Shown here: positions 1-7,817 of the stretch, piece after piece | Position numbering within the stretch: position 1 is the stretch's first letter | How the letters are laid out: each line of letters opens with the position of its first letter | Assembly (NCBI RefSeq): GCF_024494355.1 | Contig: NZ_JAKNQY010000010.1 | Location: 62,001 to 126,000, forward strand | From: Pseudomonas sp. Q11 | GTDB lineage: Bacteria; Pseudomonadota; Gammaproteobacteria; Pseudomonadales; Pseudomonadaceae | DNA length: 64,000 bases | Direction: 5' to 3' | The notes under the pieces: generated by a model | The model's database searches: none | Told to the model about the DNA's origin: nothing | The model's input: only the letters and a program-made list of their open reading frames with translations | Translations under genes and position numbers: made by a program

Positions 1-21
1 TGGTGAAGGGATTCATTCCCC

Positions 22-67
22 CTTGTGGCGAGGGGATTTATCCCCGCTGGGCCGCGAAGCGGCCCCA
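22..67. repeat. REP-like palindrome (GTGGCGAGGGGATTTATCCCC type)
   Basis: A GTGGCGAGGGG arm is followed by a short hairpin ATTTATCCCC and then a second hairpin GGGCCGCGAAGCGGCCC. This two-hairpin element is common between genes in fluorescent pseudomonads. It lies outside any convincing coding frame. A related element is at 168-212. Confidence 0.8.
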
Positions 68-86
68 AAATACCCAAACCCATGGC

Positions 87-157
87 GAGGAAGAACCAGT
101 GGCAAGGAAGAACCTGGGAGCAAGGAAGAACCAGTGGTAGAGAAGAACCGGTGGTGG
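87..157. repeat. Imperfect short tandem repeat (GGAAGAACCAGTGG unit)
   Basis: Four degenerate copies of a 17-19 bp unit, roughly AAGGAAGAACCAGTGGC, lie head to tail between the two REP-like elements. An open frame runs through it on the plus strand, but the resulting repeats do not resemble the downstream protein, so I treat it as non-coding. Confidence 0.6.
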
Positions 158-167
158 GGGAAAAACC

Positions 168-212
168 TGTGGCGAGGGAGCTTGCTCCCGCTTGAGCGCG
201 AAGCGCTCACAA
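168..212. repeat. REP-like palindrome (GTGGCGAGGGAGCTTGCTCCC type)
   Basis: GAGGGAGCTTGCTCCC hairpin followed by TGAGCGCGAAGCGCTCA hairpin. Same architecture as the element at 22-67 with different loop and stem bases. From here to the next gene at 308 nothing else is evident. Confidence 0.8.
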
Positions 213-307
213 AAAAGTCACTACCCTCACCGATACCCCGAGCAGCCAAATCCAAAACATTAACCATCACCCCACCCTCCCCACCCAGTCACAAAGGATT
301 TCACCCC

Positions 308-637
308 ATGGAATTGCTACTGGAAACGGTCGCTCTTTACTCGCTCAAGCTGGCTTATGAAACGGAAGGCCACAGCCCGATTCTGCGGGATGATCCATTG
401 ATGGGCAGTTGCGACCGTGAGGTTTTTGAGTTGTTGATACGGCGGGGCGATGTGGCTGGGATTCACGGCGAAATCGGTCGATGCCTGAATTTAGCGTTGG
501 AGGCGATTGGTAGGATGGATGCTGTCCTGGGGCGGGAGCTGGGGCGGTTGGCTGCGGAGTTTGGTGCTGCGGAGACGGTGGAGGGGCTTTATGCTCCGGC
601 TATCATTCTGAGGGACTACCTGCGGGATGTTCTTTGA
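308..637 (+). CDS. Small hypothetical protein (109 aa)
   Basis: I do not recognise a family. The frame is open from further upstream, but the ATG at 308 is the first start after the repeat block, and the coding character begins there. The product is helical and leucine-rich, acidic in its first half, with no signal peptide or membrane segment (starts MELLLETVALYSLK, ends LRDYLRDVL). It lies just upstream of the SIR2-domain gene, on the same strand, with a gap of about 240 bp. Its base composition is GC-rich like the core genome, unlike the AT-rich neighbour, so it is probably not part of the same acquired unit. Confidence 0.6.
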   Translation: MELLLETVALYSLKLAYETEGHSPILRDDPLMGSCDREVFELLIRRGDVAGIHGEIGRCLNLALEAIGRMDAVLGRELGRLAAEFGAAETVEGLYAPAIILRDYLRDVL

Positions 638-805
638 GCAGGACATAACACATAAATCGGGTCGACCGATCAGTTACCCAGGCCGCTCTCCCACAGATGT
701 GCAGTGAATGGGACAGACGCTACAAAAGCTCTATCCTCGTTTGCCATAGCGAGCCACGGCAGTCACGTAACCCAGCTTAGGACAACCTGCTACGATGGAA
801 ACCGC

Positions 806-834
806 CAAAGGCTCCAAACCACTACGACTATAAT
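806..834 (+). promoter_or_regulatory. Possible sigma70 promoter of the SIR2 gene
   Basis: A perfect TATAAT lies at 829-834, 40 bp before the chosen ATG at 875. The -35 region (CAAAGG, 806-811, 17 bp spacer) is poor. The -10 match sits in AT-rich DNA, so it may be fortuitous. Confidence 0.3.
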
Positions 835-874
835 TACGACCAAGAACAAAAGCACAACTAGGGAAGTTCTTAAA

Positions 875-2368
875 ATGAATATCGATGAATTCATAGGAAA
901 ATATAGAAACCACCCCATTTTATTTGTCGGCACGGGAATGAGCCTGAGATACCTTGACAAGTCATACACATGGGACGGTCTACTTAAGAAAATCTCTTAC
1001 GATCTAAAAGGAAACGATGAATTCTATTACGATATAAAAGCTGCATCAGAGACTGACGGAGAATTCAAGTACGAAAAAATAGCGAGCACTCTCGAAAGCA
1101 CCTTCAATTTAGAAGTAGCGTCTAACCGAGCAGGACCGCTAGGCTTTGTAAACGATATTTTCTACAGAAACATGCAGAACAATATAAGCATAAGCCGTAT
1201 GAAAATATATATAGCGAGCTTATTGAGCAGCGTTACGATAAAAGCAGGTTACGCCGAAGAGTTAGGAGCATTCAAGCGCGCGAGTAAAAATATCGGCTCA
1301 ATCATAACCACTAACTACGACAATTTTCTAGAGGATTTTTTTGATTTTTCGCCTTTAATTGGCAACGACATTTTGTTGAGCAACCCCTATGGATCAGTTT
1401 ATAAAATCCATGGCTGTGTAAAACATCCGACAAAAATCATTATCAGCGAAGCTGATTACAGCTCATTTTTTGGCAGATACGAGCTAATCAGGGCCCAACT
1501 CCTATCGCTATTCATTCACAATCCGATTATTTTTATCGGGTACAGTGTTAGCGACGAAAACATAAAAGCCCTGTTAAAAACCATCTTCACCTACGTAAAA
1601 CCCAACTCAGACTACGCAAAAAAAATCCGAGAAAATTTCCTGTTAGTCGAATACGAAGAGAACTCAAACTCAACAGAAATCACTGAGCATGACATAGATC
1701 TCGAAGGTTTTTCAACCATAAGAATCAACAAGATAAAAACCGATAACTTCGGAGCCATATATGAAGCAATCTCCAGACTAAATTTACCCATTACAGCAAT
1801 GGATGTTAGAAGAGTCCAAAATATAGTTAAAGAAATTTATGCTGGCGGAGAAATAAAAGTCACAATCACAGAGGACCTCGACTCCCTTAGGAACAGCGAC
1901 AAAATTTTAGCCATCGGCTCATCAAAAACGATTCAGTATCAATATTTTACCGTATCAGAGATGATAACTAATTATTTTAAAATAATGGAGGAATCTAATT
2001 ATCAAATACTGGAACTCATCAACAAACAAAAAATCCAAGCCAGCCAATTTTTTCCAATCCACGGATTCGCAAAAGTATGCACAACCCTTAAAGATGAGGA
2101 AAAGCTAAAAGAACAACAAAAAACAAAGATTAACGGAATCATTGAAAGCATAAAAGACAGAATAAAAACAAACCATAACAGCGTACAAAAAATACTAGAC
2201 GATGAAAACATTGCCAACAGCAACAAATTCAACTCAATAATATGGTCAGCATACAATAAAAAGCTTCCGATCGAGGAACTAGAATCATTCATAAAAACCT
2301 ACGAAGATAGAACCACCACCGAATACAAGCGCTTACTTTGCGTATACGACCTACTTAAACATGGATAA
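875..2368 (+). CDS. SIR2-like domain protein, probable antiphage NADase
   Basis: 497 residues. The N-terminal half is a SIR2_2-type domain: nucleotide-binding VGTGMS at residues 18-23, TTNYD at 145-149, KIHG with the presumed catalytic His at 177-180, and the closing IGYSVSDENI at 221-230. Bacterial SIR2-domain defence proteins degrade NAD+ on phage infection; a role here is inference. The C-terminal ~250 residues are helical, Lys/Glu-rich and unrecognised, and would be the sensor or oligomerisation part. The frame is open from 704, but residues before 875 look non-coding; ATG 875 has GGGAAG 8 bp upstream. The gene is strikingly AT-rich for this genome, a sign of transfer. The 213 bp after it are AT-rich with poly-C and show no gene. 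Confidence 0.85.
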   Translation: MNIDEFIGKYRNHPILFVGTGMSLRYLDKSYTWDGLLKKISYDLKGNDEFYYDIKAASETDGEFKYEKIASTLESTFNLEVASNRAGPLGFVNDIFYRNMQNNISISRMKIYIASLLSSVTIKAGYAEELGAFKRASKNIGSIITTNYDNFLEDFFDFSPLIGNDILLSNPYGSVYKIHGCVKHPTKIIISEADYSSFFGRYELIRAQLLSLFIHNPIIFIGYSVSDENIKALLKTIFTYVKPNSDYAKKIRENFLLVEYEENSNSTEITEHDIDLEGFSTIRINKIKTDNFGAIYEAISRLNLPITAMDVRRVQNIVKEIYAGGEIKVTITEDLDSLRNSDKILAIGSSKTIQYQYFTVSEMITNYFKIMEESNYQILELINKQKIQASQFFPIHGFAKVCTTLKDEEKLKEQQKTKINGIIESIKDRIKTNHNSVQKILDDENIANSNKFNSIIWSAYNKKLPIEELESFIKTYEDRTTTEYKRLLCVYDLLKHG

Positions 2369-2581
2369 CAATCTAAAACCCACACCAAAGTCACCCTCAA
2401 TGGTTATAAAGAGAAAAAAAGATAGATTTATTTTCCAACCAAATATAATAAATCTATCCCCCCCCCTTTTAAGAGTTACTTTTAACGCTCGCAAATAACC
2501 GACAAGATTACTTCGACTTGCGAAAAATCGATATAGCTGAGGTCATGCTCTTAGGGGATGGTGTAACGAAATGATTGCTCT

Positions 2582-3052
2582 CTAGTCAGATTGATCAGAT
2601 GTCATGAGCATAGCTCGCGCAAACAAAATCAGCAGATCCGGCGGCAGAATCTCTTCTGTGCTAGCCATTAACTCATTTTCTGACCACCACTTTATCTCAC
2701 ATACAGCTTCTCGCTCCTGAGCGCTCCAACTTGCAGTCGAACAAATTTCGTTGCCTGCGTGTACCACATAATAATTTTCGACCGCAACTACATGTTCCCC
2801 ATCAGGCATTTGCCAGATGAACTCTTTTCGTGCAATACAGCGACCAACGGACTGAACGTCGAGGCCAGTCTCCTCGTAAAGCTCACGCACTGCCGCCGCC
2901 TCAAAAGTCTCATCACCTCGCAGCCCACCACCTGGTGTGGCCCAGTAGCTTCTCCCCGCCAAGGCGCCGGTCCTGTAATGGATCTTGAAAAGCAACAGTC
3001 GGCGAGAGGAACTGACAAGCAAAATTCGTGAGGCTGAACGTCGTCGCGGCAT
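2582..3052 (-). CDS. Nudix hydrolase
   Basis: 156 residues from the ATG at 3052. The full Nudix box GX5EX7REUXEEXGU is present at residues 42-64 (REL-YEETGL core), so the Mg2+-binding catalytic helix is intact. Nudix enzymes cleave nucleoside diphosphates linked to another moiety, including NTPs, dNTPs and NDP-sugars; the substrate cannot be read here. It is the last gene of a four-gene minus-strand operon and starts 25 bp after the DUF7002-like gene. An in-frame GTG at 3103 would extend it by 17 residues and overlap that gene; both starts have G-rich Shine-Dalgarno sequences that sit very close. In its context it could hydrolyse a modified or regulatory nucleotide made by the upstream enzymes (inference). 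Confidence 0.85.
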   Translation of the reverse strand: MPRRRSASRILLVSSSRRLLLFKIHYRTGALAGRSYWATPGGGLRGDETFEAAAVRELYEETGLDVQSVGRCIARKEFIWQMPDGEHVVAVENYYVVHAGNEICSTASWSAQEREAVCEIKWWSENELMASTEEILPPDLLILFARAMLMTSDQSD

Positions 3053-3077
3053 AACTCCCCCGTTGGGTAGACGAGTG

Positions 3078-3728
3078 CTAACCAATGACTCCCAACACTT
3101 CACTCCCCCTCATACGCCGAACTTCCACCACATAGTCAGTGATGTTGGGGACGGAATAATCGACAACCAGCTCGACAACATTTTTGACCGGTTTGCCCGA
3201 ACGCTTCACAGGATAATCTGCGATTCTACGAAATATCTCAGTGTCACGACGATGCGGAATTGGCCATGTGTTACCCGAGTTCATATGGCACAACCATATT
3301 TTTTCAGCATAGGCGGGGATGAATTCCGCCGAGTTCAACGTCAGAACATCATGTTCGAGCGTGCGGTAATCACGGGCACCAAGCAGACGATGCAGCCTTT
3401 CCTCCGCGACCCAGAAAAAGACCTTGTCGTTGATCAGTTCGTACCATTGCCGCGGTGTTGTCCCGTTGGTTAGAGCCTGTAACAATCGCTTTTCTGGCAT
3501 CGGCTTTTGATCGCGAAGCACTATGTTCGAGGTGTGGCCTGCCCTCACATCCATTTTCTGATCACGGTGCTCGCTTTCAAACCGAGCGCGCTCGCCATCA
3601 GCTACATCTAGATGATCAAGGACTGCAGTCGTGCTCATCAGCCCACGTTGTTGAATACTTTCCCACGTTCCGCGTTCAGCCATGTGGTAGATACGAGGAT
3701 AAAGCTCGATCAGCTTTTCTAAATTCAT
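3078..3728 (-). CDS. DUF7002-like protein, possibly ADP-ribosyltransferase-related
   Basis: 216 residues. Conserved-looking blocks are IYHMAE (13-18) followed by GTWESIQQRGLMST, LRDQKPM, VFFWVAEERL, and a His/Asp region HDVLTL. I recall this pattern from DUF7002 proteins. The opening 'YHMAE..SIQQRGL' resembles the first strand of ART-fold proteins such as DarT or RNA 2'-phosphotransferase-like enzymes, but that relation is only my inference. The start is ATG 3728, whose A is shared with the upstream stop (TGATG), with AGGAGA 6 bp upstream, so translation is coupled to the synthetase fusion. An upstream in-frame start at 3758 would overlap it by 30 bp. Confidence 0.7.
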   Translation of the reverse strand: MNLEKLIELYPRIYHMAERGTWESIQQRGLMSTTAVLDHLDVADGERARFESEHRDQKMDVRAGHTSNIVLRDQKPMPEKRLLQALTNGTTPRQWYELINDKVFFWVAEERLHRLLGARDYRTLEHDVLTLNSAEFIPAYAEKIWLCHMNSGNTWPIPHRRDTEIFRRIADYPVKRSGKPVKNVVELVVDYSVPNITDYVVEVRRMRGSEVLGVIG

Positions 3729-5410
3729 CAGTCTCTCCTGCCAGACCGTGCAGTCCAATTGCGTCGATCGATCAAAGATCGCAGATCAGTTGCATTTGCA
3801 TCTCTGGCAAACCTGGTGTTTATCAGTGACACAGGGGCTTGGGAGACGCGCTCCAGCTCCTCCACGAATTTGATCGTGTCTGGGTGGAGCTGCTCGAACC
3901 TATGCGCCTTACTGTTCGTGGACTTAAGGTAGTCCGCAAATGTCAGAACGATGTCGGTGGGCGCATTGAGCGCGCATGCTCTCCGAAATTGATCCCATTC
4001 GAACCAGCCGACCCGTCTGTTGCGACCGGTGGTGGACGTCTTCTCAGCAGCGTTTAACGCCTCAGCATCAAGACCAGCGAATTCAGCAATCTCGTCAAAG
4101 GTGGTGGGAAGCTTGAGCGTTCCAGACGTGTGCCCCTGGTCTCCGTCAGGATCGCCAACACGAATTGGCATCGGTCGAATGACCATAAGAATTTTGCGTA
4201 TCCTGCTGGGCGATATTCCAGCCTCCGCGATGCACCCTGCAACGTTGGTGTCCCTGGAAGTCACATGAGGATAATCACCATGGAAAATACTCAACCCGCT
4301 ACCTTGGGTGCCCTCCAATAGAATTGAATGGCCGTTGTGGTAAGACTCTTCCAACCTATCTGATGTGGAGCCGTGATAATTTCCAAGAGTACCAACATAC
4401 GGACGCAACTCATCGACGTCCCGGGCAAGCCTAATCGTTGCCTCACCCCTACTCAAAATACGCCTTGCAGCCGCAGCTCCACTCCCGCTTCCAGTGGACG
4501 CGATTGTTGAAACCAGATGCCTCTTCTCCGTCTGAATGTCTTCATCTTCGATAATGGTGGCTTGAGGATCGATGAATAGCCGGTCTACGCCGATACCGCA
4601 CTCCTCGATTTCCTTCAGAAGCCCCTGCAATCGGATAGTCATGCCTGGACCGAGAAGCAGTCGCGCGGTCACATCACGCGCCCCTGACGGCAGATGGTGA
4701 TAAGTGTAGGGACCTGCTGAACTGGCCACGGTATGTCCAGCGTTTGGCCCTCCCACACGAACCATGACGTCGTATTCTCGAGCTAGGTAGGAAACTATAT
4801 TGCCTTTACCCTCGCTTCCGTACTGCCCTCCAATGAGGACATCCACACATCTAATTTCAGGTGGAGTAAAAAGATGCAAGCGAGCGGCTACCCGAACCAA
4901 CGTATCTTTAGAATCCGAGCGCTCGGTGTATATCCGAACGTCCGCATCTTCCTTAAGCGCGTGGATTTCCTCCAACTCCTTCAGTTGATTGATCTCGTCA
5001 TAAGGAACAGGATCGGTTTCGCCTTTTACTCTTTTTTCGTAACGCTCGTGCAGAGTCTTGTCACTCGCGTAAAGGTGGACATGAACTAAGTTTGCCCCGA
5101 AGGCTTCTCGAAACTGCAGAACCTGTTTCAACGTAGCCAGATGATCTACGACTAACGGCCGGTCATCCTTCTGAGCAGCACATATCTCCTTTGTTTCGAC
5201 GAGCATCCATTGAGCATGCTGGGTTTCGTCTAGTTCTCTTCGGCGATCCATCAGTGGTGGCTGAGCCATGCTGAGATTCCACTCTGCATTTTGAGAGGCT
5301 CGACGATCGCGAACCACAACGAAGTTAAAGTCCTTTTCCAACAAATGAGCCAATTCGCTTTTGCCGCTACATGTCTTTCCTGTGATCACCACGATCTGTC
5401 GAGTTTCCAT
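3728..5410 (-). CDS. P-loop kinase fused to adenylosuccinate-synthetase-like (PurZ-like) enzyme
   Basis: 560 residues in two parts. Residues 1-180 are a nucleoside-monophosphate-kinase-like P-loop domain: GKTCSGKS at 11-18, LVVDH Walker B near 86-90, LHERY lid near 120. Residues ~188-560 are adenylosuccinate-synthetase-like: GGQYGSEGKG (194-203), GGPNAGHT (220-227), EGTQGSGLSIFHGDYPHVTS (366-385), TSTTGRNRRVGWF (458-470). PurA joins L-Asp to IMP using GTP. Two differences stand out: Ser199 replaces the catalytic Asp of the GDEGKG loop, and LTFAD (489-493) replaces the guanine-binding TKLD. The Asp-to-Ser change is a hallmark of phage PurZ, which acts on dGMP. The domain is ~370 residues, nearer archaeal PurA/PurZ than the ~430 of bacterial PurA. 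It starts 3 bp after the upstream kinase gene, with GGAGGAG before the ATG. A housekeeping purA role is unlikely. Confidence 0.85.
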   Translation of the reverse strand: METRQIVVITGKTCSGKSELAHLLEKDFNFVVVRDRRASQNAEWNLSMAQPPLMDRRRELDETQHAQWMLVETKEICAAQKDDRPLVVDHLATLKQVLQFREAFGANLVHVHLYASDKTLHERYEKRVKGETDPVPYDEINQLKELEEIHALKEDADVRIYTERSDSKDTLVRVAARLHLFTPPEIRCVDVLIGGQYGSEGKGNIVSYLAREYDVMVRVGGPNAGHTVASSAGPYTYHHLPSGARDVTARLLLGPGMTIRLQGLLKEIEECGIGVDRLFIDPQATIIEDEDIQTEKRHLVSTIASTGSGSGAAAARRILSRGEATIRLARDVDELRPYVGTLGNYHGSTSDRLEESYHNGHSILLEGTQGSGLSIFHGDYPHVTSRDTNVAGCIAEAGISPSRIRKILMVIRPMPIRVGDPDGDQGHTSGTLKLPTTFDEIAEFAGLDAEALNAAEKTSTTGRNRRVGWFEWDQFRRACALNAPTDIVLTFADYLKSTNSKAHRFEQLHPDTIKFVEELERVSQAPVSLINTRFARDANATDLRSLIDRRNWTARSGRRD

Positions 5411-5413
5411 TCA

Positions 5414-5953
5414 CTACTCCTCCCAAAACTTTACTATCTGCCGTGCGACTTCAAAGACGGTAAATGCTCCAGTATCGAAGACTTTGTCCGCTATATTTCC
5501 TAGCGAACGTGCACTGACCTCATTGGGGTGTCGCACATTTTCGTGATATTCCGCGAGATGATTAGGGCCGCGCTCAGCGTACCTCTGCCGCAAAACGGAC
5601 TCAGGCGCGTCTATATGTGCGTGCATCACGGCCCCCGCAAAGTGGAGCTTGAAAAGCTCCACCTGCCTTGACTTGCGCACAGCGTCCAACAACCAGTTAT
5701 CGACATCCGGCTGGGCGTCAATTGCCGGTCTGGCGATTGAGTCGATGAGCCATGAAAAGTCAGTTGACCTATCCAGACTGTCGCCGAGTTCCTGAAGCTT
5801 GTGGCGGTCAGGCACTTCGCCTTGGCTAATCAACTGTACGCGCAAAAAAGAACCACTACTGATTGAAAAATAACCAAAGTGTTCTTGAAGAACTGCGGAA
5901 ACCGACGTCTTACCGCCGGCCATAGGGCCACTTAAGAGAAGTAATCGCTTCAT
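5414..5953 (-). CDS. P-loop nucleotide kinase-like protein
   Basis: 179 residues, first gene of the four-gene operon. The P-loop is GPMAGGKTS (residues 9-17). A mid-protein WLLDAVRK resembles a Walker B segment, and LRQRYAERGPNH resembles a lid/arginine region, as in AAA_18/adenylate-kinase-like enzymes. It probably phosphorylates a (deoxy)nucleoside monophosphate or a small molecule; the substrate is unknown. The fused kinase domain of the next gene has a comparable layout, so the operon has two kinase modules. The ATG at 5953 has only a weak AGGG upstream. No convincing promoter was seen in the 160 bp before it. Confidence 0.75.
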   Translation of the reverse strand: MKRLLLLSGPMAGGKTSVSAVLQEHFGYFSISSGSFLRVQLISQGEVPDRHKLQELGDSLDRSTDFSWLIDSIARPAIDAQPDVDNWLLDAVRKSRQVELFKLHFAGAVMHAHIDAPESVLRQRYAERGPNHLAEYHENVRHPNEVSARSLGNIADKVFDTGAFTVFEVARQIVKFWEE

Positions 5954-6115
5954 GTTTATGACGTATCCCTGTCTGGAATGCTTGATACCAAATGAAGCGT
6001 AGCTTGGCTGTACAAAAATTATTTTTCACCGAAGCTAGCGCATCACCACACTCCCTTAAGCTTGTGGTTCAGGAATTTTAATTCTTATCGTACTTATTCG
6101 TTATCTCACCGCTGA

Positions 6116-6847
6116 TCACTTTTCCACTGTTGCCGACAGCATCTCAATTTCTGACAAACTCAAATTCTTTTCTTTTATCTCGCGCGACATCTGCTCGAAC
6201 GCTTCTACGGAGAAATCAGGCTGTAACTCGCGCACCTCAACGACAGCACCAACTACCTCCTGGCGCTGTTCCGTTTCAAAAAGACCAGTTGATACTGTTC
6301 TATCGATCACGCGCCCCTCATCTAGAAGCACAGCATGTTTTCCTGGTGGAAGACCAGCATTGATCTCATCAAGGGAGTACGAAACTAATTTTAGATTGGT
6401 ACGTGGCAATAGAATTCGCGTTGGCTCTGCCCACCGAGGGCCAAAGTGGTAAACCGCCGCATACATTATTTTTGAGGTCGTAGCATCCACACCGGCTGCT
6501 CTCATCGCAGTGTAAAAGGCCAGATGCGTTTCCTTCCAGCTTCGTGTCTTTTCAACACAAGCCACATCATGAATTATCGCAGCCTTACGGTATTGGCCAT
6601 CATATGGGCCGCCAACAACGGACCAGGCAATTTTGGGGATCGAAGCACCATCTGAGATAGTATTTTTCGGTGCGATCCAGAAGCGTCTTTGAGGGCTTGG
6701 CCCCGTGTAGGTGAAATCCCTTAATAACCTAGCGTCATGCTTGGTCGATAGAAACTCCACCTCCAAAGGGTCGGAGAAGCTACCCCAATCGTCTGCAACT
6801 GCCTGAGTAGCAAGCGCTAAACCGATCAGCATTAGAACTATTTTCAT
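6116..6847 (-). CDS. DUF1353 family protein, exported
   Basis: 243 residues with a signal peptide (MKIVLMLIGLALATQAVA, cleavage near residue 18). The DUF1353 core follows: FWIAPKNTISDGASIP (DGASIP at 66-71), a GGPYDGQYRKAAIIHD block with His93-Asp94, and Cys97. DUF1353 proteins are often phage- or island-borne and of unknown function; the conserved His-Asp suggests a metal-dependent hydrolase-like site (inference). The C-terminal ~100 residues after the domain are Glu-rich and unrecognised. The gene stands alone, 160 bp upstream of the kinase operon on the same strand, so distant co-transcription is possible. Confidence 0.75.
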   Translation of the reverse strand: MKIVLMLIGLALATQAVADDWGSFSDPLEVEFLSTKHDARLLRDFTYTGPSPQRRFWIAPKNTISDGASIPKIAWSVVGGPYDGQYRKAAIIHDVACVEKTRSWKETHLAFYTAMRAAGVDATTSKIMYAAVYHFGPRWAEPTRILLPRTNLKLVSYSLDEINAGLPPGKHAVLLDEGRVIDRTVSTGLFETEQRQEVVGAVVEVRELQPDFSVEAFEQMSREIKEKNLSLSEIEMLSATVEK

Positions 6848-7064
6848 GACTGCTCCATTTAACTATATCTGGACGTACTGGCGACCTGCCCTCATGAAAG
6901 CAAAATGATATTAGTTCAGGTACACGGATTGGCAAGGCGCGCTTCGTATTTTCTTAACTGGGGGGATGTCACGTTTGTTAGAAGCAGCACCGAACTCGAT
7001 GCCGCTTCCAGGCTCTCACGGAGTTTTTAGAGGTCTTTCACGCGGGAAATCATCTTGGGACTCC

Positions 7065-7424
7065 CTACCTCACTTCAACGATATCCAAAGCCCGATTCGC
7101 CAACAGCTCACTCACCTCAATCACCTGCAAAATCCCCAACGCAACATGCCGTCGCGACCCATCCAGATCAAACGCCAAATCACTGATCATGGCATTCGCC
7201 GAAGCCAGGTTCTCACTCAGATTCGCAAGCAAACACTCAGAATCCACCCCCGGATCAATCCGTAAAATGGAATCGGACTTGTCAGACGCTTCGCCCTTAG
7301 GCTTGGGTTTCAGATAGTAATCCAGGGCACGAGAGGCCGCGTCGTCGAGTTTTTTGTTGCGGGCAGACTGGGCACGGGACGTGGGTTCATCTGTAACTGG
7401 AGGATTCGGTGTAATTTTGACCAT
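7065..7424 (-). CDS. DUF6124 family protein, copy 1
   Basis: 119 residues starting MVKITPNPP, a start typical of the pseudomonad DUF6124 family. The N-terminus is polar and probably disordered (TDEPTSRAQSARNKK). After that comes a helical, negatively charged region with one Cys (DSECLLANLSENLA). No catalytic motif, signal peptide or membrane segment is visible, and the function is unknown. A second copy at 14816-15175 is nearly identical, and the similarity continues through some 350 bp of upstream DNA, so the whole unit was duplicated. Confidence 0.8.
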   Translation of the reverse strand: MVKITPNPPVTDEPTSRAQSARNKKLDDAASRALDYYLKPKPKGEASDKSDSILRIDPGVDSECLLANLSENLASANAMISDLAFDLDGSRRHVALGILQVIEVSELLANRALDIVEVR

Positions 7425-7775
7425 AGCCTTAGCTCTCTTTGGTTGAGGCTACTTCCCGTTCGCGACTAAACGATTGGGAGGCAGCTGTACGCAGGTTAGT
7501 CGACCGACGAGCTAAGGAATCGGCGCGCCCGAGGGCGCCCTGCGCACAGCCACCATTGAGTGCAGGGATGGGGATACCTGACTGATGGACGCTTGAGCGA
7601 CTTAGCAACGACGGGCGACTAAACCCGATCACTGATGAGCAGTGACAGGTCCCAAACTACCGACGCAACCCAAGGCGAACAAGCCGGCGGATTCTGGCGT
7701 AGTTGTAGGTAAAGGCGCAAGGCGAGGTCGGCTGGCGAGTTGCGGGCGCCCAATGTCTGACAGCCCGATCTGACG
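7068..7775. repeat. Long direct repeat, left copy (DUF6124 gene plus upstream DNA)
   Basis: About 0.7 kb that matches 14819-15525 in the same orientation with roughly 85-90% identity by eye. Shared blocks include GATATCCAAAGCCCGATTCG-like 3' coding sequence, GGGAGGCAGCTGTACGCAGG, GAGCAGTGACAGGTC and GCGAAGGCGAGGTCGGCTGG-like non-coding sequence. The 390 bp between the DUF6124 start and the bacteriocin gene consist of this repeat. A 67-codon frame inside it (7429-7632) looks spurious. Confidence 0.85.
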
Positions 7776-7817
7776 CTTCAGATTGTTCCGAGCCTCAAAT
7801 AGCCAGCCCTACCTGTA

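Noticed and set aside
638..874. tRNA or integration site before the SIR2 gene
   Set aside because: Looked for a tRNA 3' end and attachment repeat because of the island; nothing folded or repeated convincingly.
731..913. Minus-strand 60-codon frame before the SIR2 gene
   Set aside because: Covers the presumed promoter and start of SIR2, with no family match I recognise.
3728..5410. Housekeeping purA
   Set aside because: Fused kinase, altered catalytic Asp, short synthetase domain and accessory neighbours do not fit the normal gene.
7429..7632. 67-codon frame upstream of DUF6124 copy 1
   Set aside because: It lies in the duplicated non-coding repeat; copy 2 does not keep the frame, and no family is recognised.
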